From contig CALJOM010000002.1 of the NCBI GenBank assembly GCA_937981765.1, positions 337,298-401,297 of the forward strand: 64,000 bases of DNA. The letters run 5' to 3'. Shown in pieces: positions 35,236 to 44,173 of the stretch (its first letter is position 1; each line of letters begins with the position of its first letter). Below the pieces are notes generated by a model. The model was not told the origin of the DNA, did not search any database, and saw nothing but the letters and a program-made list of their open reading frames with translations. Made by a program: the position numbers and the translations under genes. The stretch comes from an uncultured Bacteroidales bacterium. Its GTDB lineage: Bacteria > Bacteroidota > Bacteroidia > Bacteroidales > Salinivirgaceae.

Positions 35236-37617
35236 CTATAATCTGATACCAATTACTAATACATCGTCTACCTGTTCATAGCCTTGTTTCCATTCTTGGA
35301 AGGTCTTTTCAATGTGGAGAAGTTGCTCGTCGATGGTTTTAGGGGTTATGGATAGTAGTAGGTTGGAAAATCGTTGATGACGAAATTTCAACCCTTTTTC
35401 CCCTCCGAACTGATCTACAAATCCGTCGGAGAACAGAAAAATCATATCCCCGCTTTTAAACTGAATAGAATGCTTTGGAAAGGTAATTAATTCATTGTCA
35501 TAATCAACAGTTCCTACACTGTGGATATGGCCTTTTATTATTTGGAGTTGACTATCGGATATTATCCAAATAGGGTTTCGTGCTCCTGCAAAATGCAGAG
35601 TTTTGCTTTGGTAGTCAACCAGTATCAGCGACATATCCATGCCGTCTTTAACATGGTTGATATTGTTTTTCTTATTGAAAATGTTGACTATTATTTCGTT
35701 CATGTAGTTCAGAATATCATCGGGTGATGATAGGTGTTTGTTATTAATTGCATCTGACAAAATATCTCGTGCAATTACGGACATTAAGGCTCCGGGGATT
35801 CCATGTCCGGTACAATCTATAGCTGCGGCAAGGCGAAGAGTTCTGTTGTTTTGATCGGTCAAAACATCAAACCAGTAAATATCGCCGCTTAAAATATCCT
35901 TAGGTTTAAAAAAGATAAACGATTCGGGGAAGATTTCACGAACCTTTTCCAGAGGTGTGAAGAAGGCGCTTTGAAGTCTTTCTGCATACAGGATTGAATC
36001 GGTAATATCCCGAGCTCTTTCTTCTAGTAATGTGTTTTGTTCTTTAATTTTTTCCTGTTGTGAGTTTATCTCTTCGTTCTTTTGCTCCAGTTTCTGGTTT
36101 TTTTCCTGTATTATTTCTAATGTTTCGGATAGTTTCTTTTGTTGTTCCACATTTATAAGAAGAGCCTTGTGTAATTTGATGTGCTGTGCACTAGATTTTT
36201 TAAAAGCTAATTCGAGTTCTCGGTTTTTTAATTCTATTTCCTCTTTTTGCTTGAAAAGTTGCTCTGTAATTTCTTTATTGTGCTTTATGAGTTGGTTAAG
36301 TTTTATGTTGGCTTCTTGCAATGCTTTGGTACGTTCTCTAACGGTTTTTTCCAATTCTATGTTGGCTTTTTCTTTGTAGTTCGAAAGGTTTTTAAGGGCC
36401 ATTAGGGACTTATTTTGTACTAAATGGTGATAAAGCCCTATTTGATATACCAAGGCTGCAAAAAGTAATAAGAGATGTGCTAGACTTGAAATTTTTATCA
36501 CCATTTCAATGGTTCCGGTACTCGACCCGGTTGGGAAATATAAAGAGTTAACTCCTGCAATGAATATTAAATGGGCCAATATGGCTAAAGTTACTATTTT
36601 ACCAGCTTTTGTTGAATAAAGCTTACCAACAACAAGTATTGATATGATCAATCCCAATACAACGATAGCTAACAGATTGGTTAATAGCAGGTCGAAAAGA
36701 TAACCAAAGTTGAAAAATCCACGGATAATCGCTGTAATTACTGAGGTTATGGTAAGTAAAACTGCTATTCCGCAAATGAAGTTGTTTTTTTTGCACAACT
36801 CGGGAAATGTAGCCATAAAAAGTTGTAATAACGAGGCGTACATAAGGTATGGCATGATAAACCGAATGTTGTGTTGAATCCATACCGAATTGGGGAATAA
36901 GTATTGAAACCCTATTCCATCGTAGTTTACCAAAAGAATTAGGGTAGAAACGGTGTAAAAAAGGAAACTTATTAGCGATGAACGGTTTACATCGATAAGA
37001 AATAATAGCAATGCACTAAAAACTAATGTTATTAAAATGCCATAAAAGACACCAGATTTCACAATATCGTTTTGTGCGTGGAGTAAATAGCCTTTTTCTC
37101 CATAGAGCATTACCGAAAAATATGCGGGAATGTTTTCGTTCTGAAGTTTTACATAACAGGTTGCGGATGATTCACTGTCCAGGATTATTTGCTGTATGTT
37201 ATATCGCTGTTTAAATCGGCGTTTTGTAAACGGTTTTGAACTACCTTCCGGGGGAGGTTTTATCAGAAGATTGTTTTGAATCACAAAATATTCAATCTCT
37301 GATATCGAGGGGTTCTGAATTTCAAGAAAGACTGATTTTCCCCGTAACGATTCGTTTCTTAATACTACCTTTAGCCATAGAATATTCGGATTAGCCGGTA
37401 GGTATACGCCTTTTTCATTATTTAATTTAAATTTAAATGGGAACGCTGAGGTTGAATCCATTAATTTTTGAATCAATAATTCACCCGTGCTGTCAATATG
37501 TATAGCTGTTTTTTCAGAGATATTTTCAACCAGGTAGTCATTGATTACTATCGGGTTAAAATCGGAGGGTGATAATAGAAGGCTTACTAAAGCAAAAATA
37601 TTGTAGAAAAGAAACAT
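35236..37617 (-). CDS. 7TMR-DISM sensor with PP2C (SpoIIE-type) phosphatase domain
   Basis: 793 residues. A secretion signal leads into a periplasmic 7TMR-DISM extracellular domain (about 20-180, beta-rich with ILWLKVVLRNES and VFLEIQNPSIS), then seven helices (about 186-393), a long coiled coil (about 405-535) and a PP2C/SpoIIE domain (about 540-793) with the metal site AAAIDCTGHGIPGALMS (about 597-613) and FLFSDGFVDQFGG. This is a receptor for small extracellular ligands controlling a serine/threonine phosphatase, which in this family often acts on anti-sigma antagonists. No such substrate gene is adjacent, but a STAS domain occurs in the nearby SulP protein. The coiled coil shares the block AFKKSSAQHIKLHKAL with the neighbouring kinase. 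Confidence 0.93.
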   Translation of the reverse strand: MFLFYNIFALVSLLLSPSDFNPIVINDYLVENISEKTAIHIDSTGELLIQKLMDSTSAFPFKFKLNNEKGVYLPANPNILWLKVVLRNESLRGKSVFLEIQNPSISEIEYFVIQNNLLIKPPPEGSSKPFTKRRFKQRYNIQQIILDSESSATCYVKLQNENIPAYFSVMLYGEKGYLLHAQNDIVKSGVFYGILITLVFSALLLFLIDVNRSSLISFLFYTVSTLILLVNYDGIGFQYLFPNSVWIQHNIRFIMPYLMYASLLQLFMATFPELCKKNNFICGIAVLLTITSVITAIIRGFFNFGYLFDLLLTNLLAIVVLGLIISILVVGKLYSTKAGKIVTLAILAHLIFIAGVNSLYFPTGSSTGTIEMVIKISSLAHLLLLFAALVYQIGLYHHLVQNKSLMALKNLSNYKEKANIELEKTVRERTKALQEANIKLNQLIKHNKEITEQLFKQKEEIELKNRELELAFKKSSAQHIKLHKALLINVEQQKKLSETLEIIQEKNQKLEQKNEEINSQQEKIKEQNTLLEERARDITDSILYAERLQSAFFTPLEKVREIFPESFIFFKPKDILSGDIYWFDVLTDQNNRTLRLAAAIDCTGHGIPGALMSVIARDILSDAINNKHLSSPDDILNYMNEIIVNIFNKKNNINHVKDGMDMSLILVDYQSKTLHFAGARNPIWIISDSQLQIIKGHIHSVGTVDYDNELITFPKHSIQFKSGDMIFLFSDGFVDQFGGEKGLKFRHQRFSNLLLSITPKTIDEQLLHIEKTFQEWKQGYEQVDDVLVIGIRL

Positions 37618-37719
37618 AGGCCAGCCAAAATTTGAAACTGTTTTCTGAGTGGTGTAAAGATAATTTTTTTTTGGAAATGTTATTTTATAGCTGGTATTTT
37701 TTCTCCTAAAACTTTTTGT

Positions 37720-38298
37720 TTATTGTAGCTCTGAAAAACGGAAGCATTCAACTTCATGGTCGTTCACCATCCCAATAGCCTGCATATAGGAGTAGATTAT
37801 TGTAGGACCTACGAATGTCATACCCAAATGTTGTAATTCTTTACTGATTGTTGTTGAAAGAGGAGTTTTGCTCGCAAGTGGTTGATTTCTTCTATGATAA
37901 TTAACAATGGGTTTTCCATCACAAAATCTCCAAATAAACTCAGAAAAGGAACCGAATTTTGCCTGAATAGTTAAATAAACACGCGCATTGATTATGGCGG
38001 CTTCTATCTTATGTTTGTTTCTAATTATTTCGCTATTGCTTAAAAGACTATTAATATTGGCTTGGGAGAATTCTGCAACACGTTCAACTTCGAAGTTTTC
38101 AAAGGCTTTACGGAAATTTTCCCGTTTGCGTAAAATGGTTTTCCAGCTTAACCCAGCTTGGAAACTCTCAAGAATTAACATTTCAAACAGTTTTTGGTCG
38201 TTGTGTACGGGAACACCCCATTCAGTGTCGTGATATCGGGTATAGATTTCATCGTTTACGGGAACCCAACGGCAACGCAATTTGTGATCAATTTCCAT
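37720..38298 (-). CDS. tag: DNA-3-methyladenine glycosylase I
   Basis: 192 residues, the normal length. Excises 3-methyladenine from alkylated DNA. The signature is complete: RCRWVPVNDEIYTRYHDTEW (about 9-28, with a zinc Cys), ESFQAGLSWKTILRKRENFR (about 49-68), and FVGPTIIYSYMQAIGMVNDH (about 160-180), where the zinc-binding His/Cys near the C-terminus follow (HEVECFRF). Cytoplasmic, stand-alone. About 70 bases separate it from the PiT gene's terminator region. Confidence 0.95.
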   Translation of the reverse strand: MEIDHKLRCRWVPVNDEIYTRYHDTEWGVPVHNDQKLFEMLILESFQAGLSWKTILRKRENFRKAFENFEVERVAEFSQANINSLLSNSEIIRNKHKIEAAIINARVYLTIQAKFGSFSEFIWRFCDGKPIVNYHRRNQPLASKTPLSTTISKELQHLGMTFVGPTIIYSYMQAIGMVNDHEVECFRFSELQ

Positions 38299-38324
38299 GA
38301 TGTGGATTTTTTTTTAAACAAAAC

Positions 38325-38344
38325 GGGGAAGACCTCTCTTCCCC
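38325..38344 (-). terminator. Terminator of the PiT transporter gene
   Basis: Stem GGGGAAG (38325-38331) with CTTCCCC (38338-38344), loop of six; the minus strand continues into a U-rich run. It lies 27 bases past the stop. Confidence 0.82.
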
Positions 38345-38371
38345 AGTTTCTTATTATTTTAAAAATAATTT

Positions 38372-40612
38372 TCAGTTATCGGTTGCAAAATCTCGTAGCG
38401 ATTTTAAGGCATTTCCGGCATTTAGAACAAAGTTTTTAGTTTCTTGCAAGAGGGTGAAGAAAAGCATGCTGTTACGGGTATTTACTTCCCCGTTTTTAAT
38501 ACGCTTAATTTGTGCTTTTTGAGCTCCTTCTATCAATTGATTTATTTCCGTAATTCTGGCTACAACCTCTCTTGTTTGACCATATTTTTGATCGACAACC
38601 AGATGGAGTGCGTGATTTATAAAATCTGATAGTTTTTCGGAAATGTTGTTTAGCTCTGCTTTCTGTTTTTCGAGCAAGGGTTTATGGTTGTTATTTACAT
38701 GTTCATACGCAGGGACGGTTATAAATTGTATATCGTGGGCAGCTTCTCGAAGAAAGTCGATTATTTGAACGTAGTAATGGATATTTTTTGCGGAGGCTTC
38801 CTCAAGTTTTGTTATAGCTTTTGCAATATTTTTTTTCTGCTGCTTTAGATAAGAATTTAAGGATTGGGCTTCTTCATCGGCTTTACGCAGACTTTTCCTA
38901 TCTTCTTCGCATAAACTGTTTATAGTAACGAAATAAATTTTCGACATATTAATCAGCGACGATTTTACAAGCTCTGAGCTGTGGTCAATCCAGTAATCTA
39001 TGGTTTCTACCTTGAATCTGTTTTTAACAATAATGTTCTCAGATTCGGCAATTTCGTCTTTTTTAAGTCGTTGATAAGATTTCCAAACGGATCGAATAAC
39101 AAAGAGTAGCACGAGGAATAATCCGTAGGGGGTAAAGTAATGAATAATAAATGCAAAAACAAACGAAATGGTTGCTGCAGCAAGGGCCGTTACAAACCAT
39201 CCGCTGATTACGGTAAATACACCTGTAACTCGATAAACGGCACTGTCGCGTCCCCAAGCTCTATCGGCTAGTGCTGCACCCATAGCTACCATGAATGTAA
39301 CGTAGGTGGTTGATAACGGGAGTTTTAGTGATGTTCCTATTGAAATTAAGGCTGCCGCTACCAACAAGTTAACAGCGCCGCGAATTGCATCGAAGGCAGG
39401 TTTTTCATTTTCCGGCAATTCTGGATATTCCACGTAGGGAGTAAAGCGTTCTTCAATCCAGTATTTTAATTTTTGGGGAATTATTTTATCTATAGTTTTG
39501 CTAGTTGATACCGAAAAACGGACCAAGAGTCTACTAATACTAGAGGTGGAGAAGTTTTCAGTCCCTTCTTCTTGGCGGCTTAAATTTACTGAGGTGGAAA
39601 TAACTTTTCTTGCTTTTTTAGAAATTATTATCGTTAGAACCATAATTCCACCGGCTATAAGCAACATCCACGTTGAAGTTTGTGTGGGTTGTTTTAGAAT
39701 CTCCATCGTAATTTCATCGGCAGCTAACCCCGATTGTTTGAAATAAATGTAGGCATCGAGACCTGCAAGGGGTACCCCAATAAAGTTTACAAGGTCGTTC
39801 CCTGCAAATGCCATGGCTAGCGCGAATGTCCCCAAGAGAACAATAATCTTCATAGGGTCGATTCTGAAAATTGTATAGAGAATATGAAGAAATATTCCTC
39901 CGATTATAAAAGAGTATAGCAGTATTTGGTTCGATTTTAAAATTATAAGATTGTAGGTTTCGGGGGTAATAAAACTTGCGCCATTGAGTCCTTTTAGAAT
40001 AAGAAAATAAACAAATGCCGTAATAGCAATTCCGCCAAATAAGCCTCCAAAATAATACAGATTCTTTTTATAGTTGAAAGTGAATAGTATACGGGAAATA
40101 TACATTATCAAAGTCCCAACACTGAAAGCAATTACCACTGAGAGCAAAATTCCCGAAATTATTCCCAATGCCTTTGCAGTATTTATATAAGATGCTAGTC
40201 TCTTAGTTTCAGGGTTTTCCATAATGATGATTAATGCCACAGCAATAGAAGCTCCCAAAAGTTCAAAAATTATTGAAACAGTGGTGGAGGTGGGTAAGCC
40301 CAACGAATTAAAAGTATCTAAAAGAAAGATATCGGCTAGCATCACAGCTATCAACACAGAAATAATGCTTGCAAAGGTGAACATTTGCGGTTGAAAAACA
40401 CCGGAGCGGGCAATTTCCATCATTCCTTTGGAAAAGGCTGCCCCTACAAATACCCCTAATGCACTTATTAGAAGTATTACCCATCCCTTAGCAACTTTTG
40501 CTCCTATGGCAGAGTTTAGGAAATTAACCGCATCGTTGGCTACACCAACAATTAAATCGCCTATGGCAGTAAGCAGTAAAATTACAACAATGGCTAAATA
40601 ATAGTACTCCAT
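38372..40612 (-). CDS. PiT family inorganic phosphate transporter with PhoU-like C-terminus
   Basis: 746 residues from the ATG at 40612; the 32 codons before it overlap the promoter and would put a soluble tail on a membrane protein. Low-affinity phosphate:cation symporter of the inner membrane. The duplicated signature is present: GVANDAVNFLNSAIGAKVAKG-like segment (about 18-37) and AFAGNDLVNFIGVPLAG (about 280-296), with about ten to twelve helices and a soluble loop at about 345-420. The last ~200 residues (about 540-746) are helical and soluble and resemble DUF47/PhoU-type regulators. It is divergent from a PhoR/PhoB-like pair, which supports a phosphate role. Confidence 0.9.
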   Translation of the reverse strand: MEYYYLAIVVILLLTAIGDLIVGVANDAVNFLNSAIGAKVAKGWVILLISALGVFVGAAFSKGMMEIARSGVFQPQMFTFASIISVLIAVMLADIFLLDTFNSLGLPTSTTVSIIFELLGASIAVALIIIMENPETKRLASYINTAKALGIISGILLSVVIAFSVGTLIMYISRILFTFNYKKNLYYFGGLFGGIAITAFVYFLILKGLNGASFITPETYNLIILKSNQILLYSFIIGGIFLHILYTIFRIDPMKIIVLLGTFALAMAFAGNDLVNFIGVPLAGLDAYIYFKQSGLAADEITMEILKQPTQTSTWMLLIAGGIMVLTIIISKKARKVISTSVNLSRQEEGTENFSTSSISRLLVRFSVSTSKTIDKIIPQKLKYWIEERFTPYVEYPELPENEKPAFDAIRGAVNLLVAAALISIGTSLKLPLSTTYVTFMVAMGAALADRAWGRDSAVYRVTGVFTVISGWFVTALAAATISFVFAFIIHYFTPYGLFLVLLFVIRSVWKSYQRLKKDEIAESENIIVKNRFKVETIDYWIDHSSELVKSSLINMSKIYFVTINSLCEEDRKSLRKADEEAQSLNSYLKQQKKNIAKAITKLEEASAKNIHYYVQIIDFLREAAHDIQFITVPAYEHVNNNHKPLLEKQKAELNNISEKLSDFINHALHLVVDQKYGQTREVVARITEINQLIEGAQKAQIKRIKNGEVNTRNSMLFFTLLQETKNFVLNAGNALKSLRDFATDN

Positions 40613-40632
40613 AAGTTCTTTAAGATTTTTTG

Positions 40633-40640
40633 CAAAGCTA
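40633..40640 (-). promoter_or_regulatory. -7 element before the PiT gene
   Basis: TAGCTTTG on the minus strand, 20 bases before the ATG at 40612. The palindrome at 40657-40677 covers the place where a -33 element would lie. Confidence 0.6.
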
Positions 40641-40656
40641 GGATTTTGCAGTTGCT

Positions 40657-40677
40657 TTAATGTTAATTTAACATTAA
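40657..40677. promoter_or_regulatory. Palindrome between the PiT and phoR-like genes
   Basis: Half-site TTAATGTTAA (40657-40666), a central T, and its perfect complement (40668-40677). It overlaps the -33 region of the PiT promoter and lies upstream of the phoR-like gene, as an operator for a regulator such as the PhoB-like protein encoded next door would. The binding protein is not proven. Confidence 0.6.
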
Positions 40678-40715
40678 TTTTATATGGTAAACACCAGCAA
40701 ATGCGCATTTATACA

Positions 40716-40723
40716 TATTTTTG
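40716..40723 (+). promoter_or_regulatory. Candidate -7 element before the phoR-like gene
   Basis: TATTTTTG. If used, transcription would start near 40730, so translation would begin at the ATG at 40745 rather than 40727. Confidence 0.45.
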
Positions 40724-40744
40724 CAAATGGCTTCAAATCAATAT

Positions 40745-41791
40745 ATGATGTTAAATACCAAGGTTGTTTTCCGACGTCTATCAATTGCTCAACTGTCATT
40801 GATAATAGGAGGACTTTTTTTTGTGGCCATTGGAGTTGTTAATCTGGGAGAATTTTTGGGGTTTTCGTTTCACGCAAGGTTACTAAAAACGTTTCTTGTG
40901 GGCCTGCTCTTCTTTGTAGTTATCTATTTTCTGCTATTACGATTTTTTAACGAAAAAATAAAACCCTTGTATAAGATAACCGAAGCCAAAGTTTCCTATC
41001 AGAATAACTTTTCTCTAACCAAAGATATCCTTGCCGATATTCAGCAAGGTGTGAATCAACTTCAAAAACAAAGACTTTCGGATATTGATCGGTTAAAGGA
41101 ACTGGAGAAGTACCGTAGAGAGTTTTTGGGAAATGTTATGCATGAATTAAAAACACCATTATTTAATATTCAAGGCTATATACTAACGCTAATTGATGGT
41201 GGAATCGATGACCCCAACATCAATATGCTCTACCTGAAACGTGCCGAAAAAAGCGTAAACAGGATAATCTCTATTGTTGACGATCTAGAGGCCATTTCAA
41301 GGCTCGAATCAGGGGAGCTGAAACTAAATATCGAACCGTTTGATTTGCTAAAGGTTGTGCAGGAGGTATTCGAGATTCACTGGTTAATTGCCAAGGATCG
41401 ACAGATTGAGCTTCGAGTGGACGATACCTTTAAAAAAGTAATGGTTTTAGCCGATAAAAAGCAAATCTCTGTTGTTTTGAGCAACCTTGTGGTAAATGCA
41501 ATTAAATACAATAAAAAAGGAGGATACGTGGAAGTTAACTTTTACGATATGACCGAAAAATGGATGATAGAGGTAAAAGATAATGGTATAGGTATCGATG
41601 AAGTTCATTTGCCACGAATATTCGAGAGATTTTACCGAGTTGATAAAGGTAGAAGTCGCGAAGAGGGAGGAACCGGGTTGGGACTTTCGATTGTTAAACA
41701 TGTAATTGACGCTCATAATCAGTTTGTTACCGTAAAAAGTAAAAAGGGAGAGGGAAGTTCGTTTGCATTTACACTTATTAAATTCAAATAA
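40745..41791 (+). CDS. Sensor histidine kinase, PhoR-like
   Basis: 348 residues from the ATG at 40745; an upstream ATG at 40727 and a TTG at 40721 are possible but lie on or before the likely transcription start. Two membrane helices (about 16-37 and 45-64), a short HAMP-like linker, HisKA with FLGNVMHELKTPLFNI (His about 133) and HATPase with LSNLVVNAIKYN, VKDNGIGIDE and EEGGTGLGLSIVKHV. The PAS domain typical of longer PhoR proteins is absent. The response regulator starts four bases after the stop. Together with the divergent PiT gene this suggests phosphate sensing. Confidence 0.9.
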   Translation: MMLNTKVVFRRLSIAQLSLIIGGLFFVAIGVVNLGEFLGFSFHARLLKTFLVGLLFFVVIYFLLLRFFNEKIKPLYKITEAKVSYQNNFSLTKDILADIQQGVNQLQKQRLSDIDRLKELEKYRREFLGNVMHELKTPLFNIQGYILTLIDGGIDDPNINMLYLKRAEKSVNRIISIVDDLEAISRLESGELKLNIEPFDLLKVVQEVFEIHWLIAKDRQIELRVDDTFKKVMVLADKKQISVVLSNLVVNAIKYNKKGGYVEVNFYDMTEKWMIEVKDNGIGIDEVHLPRIFERFYRVDKGRSREEGGTGLGLSIVKHVIDAHNQFVTVKSKKGEGSSFAFTLIKFK

Positions 41792-41794
41792 ATT

Positions 41795-42487
41795 ATGGTT
41801 ACCGAAAAAAACATTAGAATATTGATTGTCGACGACGAAGAGGATATTCTGGAGTTTTTGAGCTATAATCTTCGTAAAGAAGGTTTTGAGGTATTTACGG
41901 CAGTTAATGGTAAGGAAGCAATAGAAAAAGCTCTGGAGTGCAAACCTCATTTGATAATTCTCGATGTAATGATGCCTGAAATGGATGGTGTGGAAACATG
42001 CCAGGAAATGCGAACCCTTCCGGAACTGGAAAATGTTGTAATTACTTTTCTAACCGCTCGGGGTGAAGATTATTCTCAAATAGCCGGATTTGATGCCGGA
42101 GCTGATGATTACATTACCAAGCCGATTAAACCCAAACTTCTCATCAGCCGAATCAATGCTTTATTGAGGCGTTCTATGCATCGCCCCACTGAGCAGCAGC
42201 CCAAAGTTATTCACACCAAGAAACTTGTTATCGATTCTGAACGATATGTTGTGATTAAAGAGGGAGAGGAAATTATTCTTCCCCGCAAAGAGTTTGAAAT
42301 TCTCGCTTTACTTACTTCGAAAAAAGACCGTGTTTTTAAGCGCGAAGAAATTTTTGACCATATCTGGGGCGATGATATAGTTGTAGGAGAACGCACCATT
42401 GACGTTCATATCCGGAAACTGAGAGAAAAAATCGGCGAAGAACACATCAAAACGATAAAAGGCGTTGGTTATAAATTTGTTGAGTAA
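41795..42487 (+). CDS. OmpR/PhoB-family response regulator
   Basis: 230 residues. Receiver domain (acidic pocket VDDEED about 12-17, phosphoacceptor Asp57 in LIILDVMMPEMDG, Thr in FLTARG about 85, Lys in YITKPIK about 108) joined to a winged-helix DNA-binding domain (about 140-230: LPRKEFEILALLTSKKDRVF and VGERTIDVHIRKLREKIGEE, KGVGYKFVE at the end). It starts four bases after the kinase gene, an obvious two-component operon. The palindrome upstream of the kinase gene is a candidate binding site. Confidence 0.95.
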   Translation: MVTEKNIRILIVDDEEDILEFLSYNLRKEGFEVFTAVNGKEAIEKALECKPHLIILDVMMPEMDGVETCQEMRTLPELENVVITFLTARGEDYSQIAGFDAGADDYITKPIKPKLLISRINALLRRSMHRPTEQQPKVIHTKKLVIDSERYVVIKEGEEIILPRKEFEILALLTSKKDRVFKREEIFDHIWGDDIVVGERTIDVHIRKLREKIGEEHIKTIKGVGYKFVE

Positions 42488-42499
42488 GTTGATTTGTGT

Positions 42500-42913
42500 T
42501 CACTTTTCAAATTTCTGAAGTAGTTCCGTCAAAACAGAAGGTACGCGTGTTGGAATTCCTGTATTTCTGTTAAGAAAACCTAATTTCACCATACCTTTAT
42601 TGCATAATTCTCCTTGCGAGTTATAAATTGCATGTTCAAATACAATAGTAGCCGTGGGTGGCTCAGATAAAGTCGTTTTTATGCAAACCAACTCGTCGTA
42701 TATTAGTGGGCGGATATATTTACTTTGCATTTCCACAACAGGCATTATTATTCCCGATTTTTCTAATTCTGAATATGCCAGTCCTAACTCGCGCATTAAT
42801 TCTGTGCGGCCAATTTCATAGAGTAATGCATAATTACCATAATACACAATTCCCATCTGATCGGTGTGTGAATAGCGGATTCGAAATTCGCTGATGTTTT
42901 CAATAGGTTTCAT
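42500..42913 (-). CDS. Acyl-CoA thioesterase of the 4HBT (YbgC) type
   Basis: 137 residues, hotdog fold. The 4-hydroxybenzoyl-CoA thioesterase signature YSHTDQMGIVYYGNYALLYE (about 14-33) contains the catalytic Asp18; FEIGRTELMRELG-like helix (here LLYEIGRTELMRELGLAY) follows, and strands such as SKYIRPLIYDELVCIKTTL complete the sheet. YbgC-type enzymes act on short-chain or malonyl-type acyl-CoA and often contact the Tol-Pal system, but no tol gene is here. Its 3' end faces the response regulator gene 12 bases away. Confidence 0.88.
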   Translation of the reverse strand: MKPIENISEFRIRYSHTDQMGIVYYGNYALLYEIGRTELMRELGLAYSELEKSGIIMPVVEMQSKYIRPLIYDELVCIKTTLSEPPTATIVFEHAIYNSQGELCNKGMVKLGFLNRNTGIPTRVPSVLTELLQKFEK

Positions 42914-42976
42914 AACTCTATTGCATAAATTTTGCTACAAAGATAGATTAATCCTTGGCTTTTATTCCTAAATTAT

Positions 42977-44173
42977 ATGCGTCTTTATTTTTCATGGCTA
43001 GTAATTTTACTCGTGATATTTGTTGTTGACCTTCTCTCGATAATCTACATCCATAAACTCAAGCCGAGAAATTCACGGATTCTCATCCATTGTGTACTTA
43101 TTTTGGCGGTTATCTATTTTATCTATTTTTTGTCAATTTCACTACTTTCTCCCGTTTACGCCTCTGCCGATGGAGGAAACATTTACCTTCACTTTTTTAT
43201 TGCCATAACATGGTTTATGATTTGGTATGTTCCTCGAATGTTGGGAATTGCTTTATTACCGTTTTTTATTCTGCCAATACGGTATTATAAAAGCAGTTTT
43301 GCTAGGAAATGGTTTCATAGTTTATTGGTGTTTCTGGTCATTCTGCCATTAGTAGGGGTGGTTCTTGGAAATAGGCTATTAGTTAAGCGGAAGCAGTCTG
43401 TAACGATTCCGGCCTCGGTAAACACTTTTAACGGTTATAGGGTGCTACTTTTTTCCGACATGCATTTAGGAACCATGCCATGGGCTAAGAAGCGTTGGAA
43501 AAAGTACGTGGAGGAAATAAACCGTTTATCACCCAATTTAATAGTGTTTACAGGCGACCTGGTTAATAATTTCTGGTCAGAGACTAATGGATGGGACTCT
43601 GTTTTTTCGACCCTAAAAGCTTCCGATGGAAAACTAGCTGTTTTGGGTAATCACGATTATGGTGATTATGTTCGATGGAAAACTCCCCACGACAAATTTT
43701 ATAACCAAAAAAAGATTTTGGCTTTTTTAAAAAAAAACGGATTTAGAGTACTGAATAATGAACATCTTGCTCTTGGCCGTAATAACGATACACTTATAAT
43801 TGCCGGAGTAGAAAACTGGGGGCACAGCAAATTTCCCAAGTATAGCAATTTGAATAAAGCACTGGAGAATGTGGATAAAAATGTTCCGGTTGTATTATTA
43901 TCCCACAATCCCGATCATTGGAAAGATGAAATTTTAACTAGCCAGTGGAATATTATTTTAACTTTATCGGGACACACGCATGGCTTTCAAACCGGTTTTA
44001 GAACCGGTAACGTTGCATTTAGTCCCTCTGCTTTGAAATATACGTATTGGGGAGGGTATTATTTACAGGATGCTAAACAGCTTTATGTTAGCACTGGTAT
44101 TGGCAATATTGCCTACATGGGGCGAATGGGAATTTGGCCGGAGGTTGTAGTTTTAGAATTTCAAAGCCGATGA
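42977..44173 (+). CDS. Membrane-anchored metallophosphoesterase
   Basis: 398 residues. Four hydrophobic helices (to about residue 135) precede a calcineurin-like phosphoesterase domain, so the enzyme is tethered to the inner membrane. Metal-binding motifs are in order: LLFSDMHLG (about 156-164), FTGDLVNNFWS (about 191-201), LGNHDYGDY (about 222-230), LLSHNPDHW (about 309-317) and LSGHTHGFQTGF (about 333-344). Related to the YkuE/YaeI group of membrane phosphoesterases, some of which cut lipid-linked or nucleotide substrates. Its stop overlaps the converging exonuclease gene by 21 bases. Confidence 0.9.
   Translation: MRLYFSWLVILLVIFVVDLLSIIYIHKLKPRNSRILIHCVLILAVIYFIYFLSISLLSPVYASADGGNIYLHFFIAITWFMIWYVPRMLGIALLPFFILPIRYYKSSFARKWFHSLLVFLVILPLVGVVLGNRLLVKRKQSVTIPASVNTFNGYRVLLFSDMHLGTMPWAKKRWKKYVEEINRLSPNLIVFTGDLVNNFWSETNGWDSVFSTLKASDGKLAVLGNHDYGDYVRWKTPHDKFYNQKKILAFLKKNGFRVLNNEHLALGRNNDTLIIAGVENWGHSKFPKYSNLNKALENVDKNVPVVLLSHNPDHWKDEILTSQWNIILTLSGHTHGFQTGFRTGNVAFSPSALKYTYWGGYYLQDAKQLYVSTGIGNIAYMGRMGIWPEVVVLEFQSR

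Noticed and set aside
40613..40708. 32-codon extension of the PiT transporter
   Set aside because: It crosses the promoter -7 element and the palindrome, and adds a soluble tail before the first helix.
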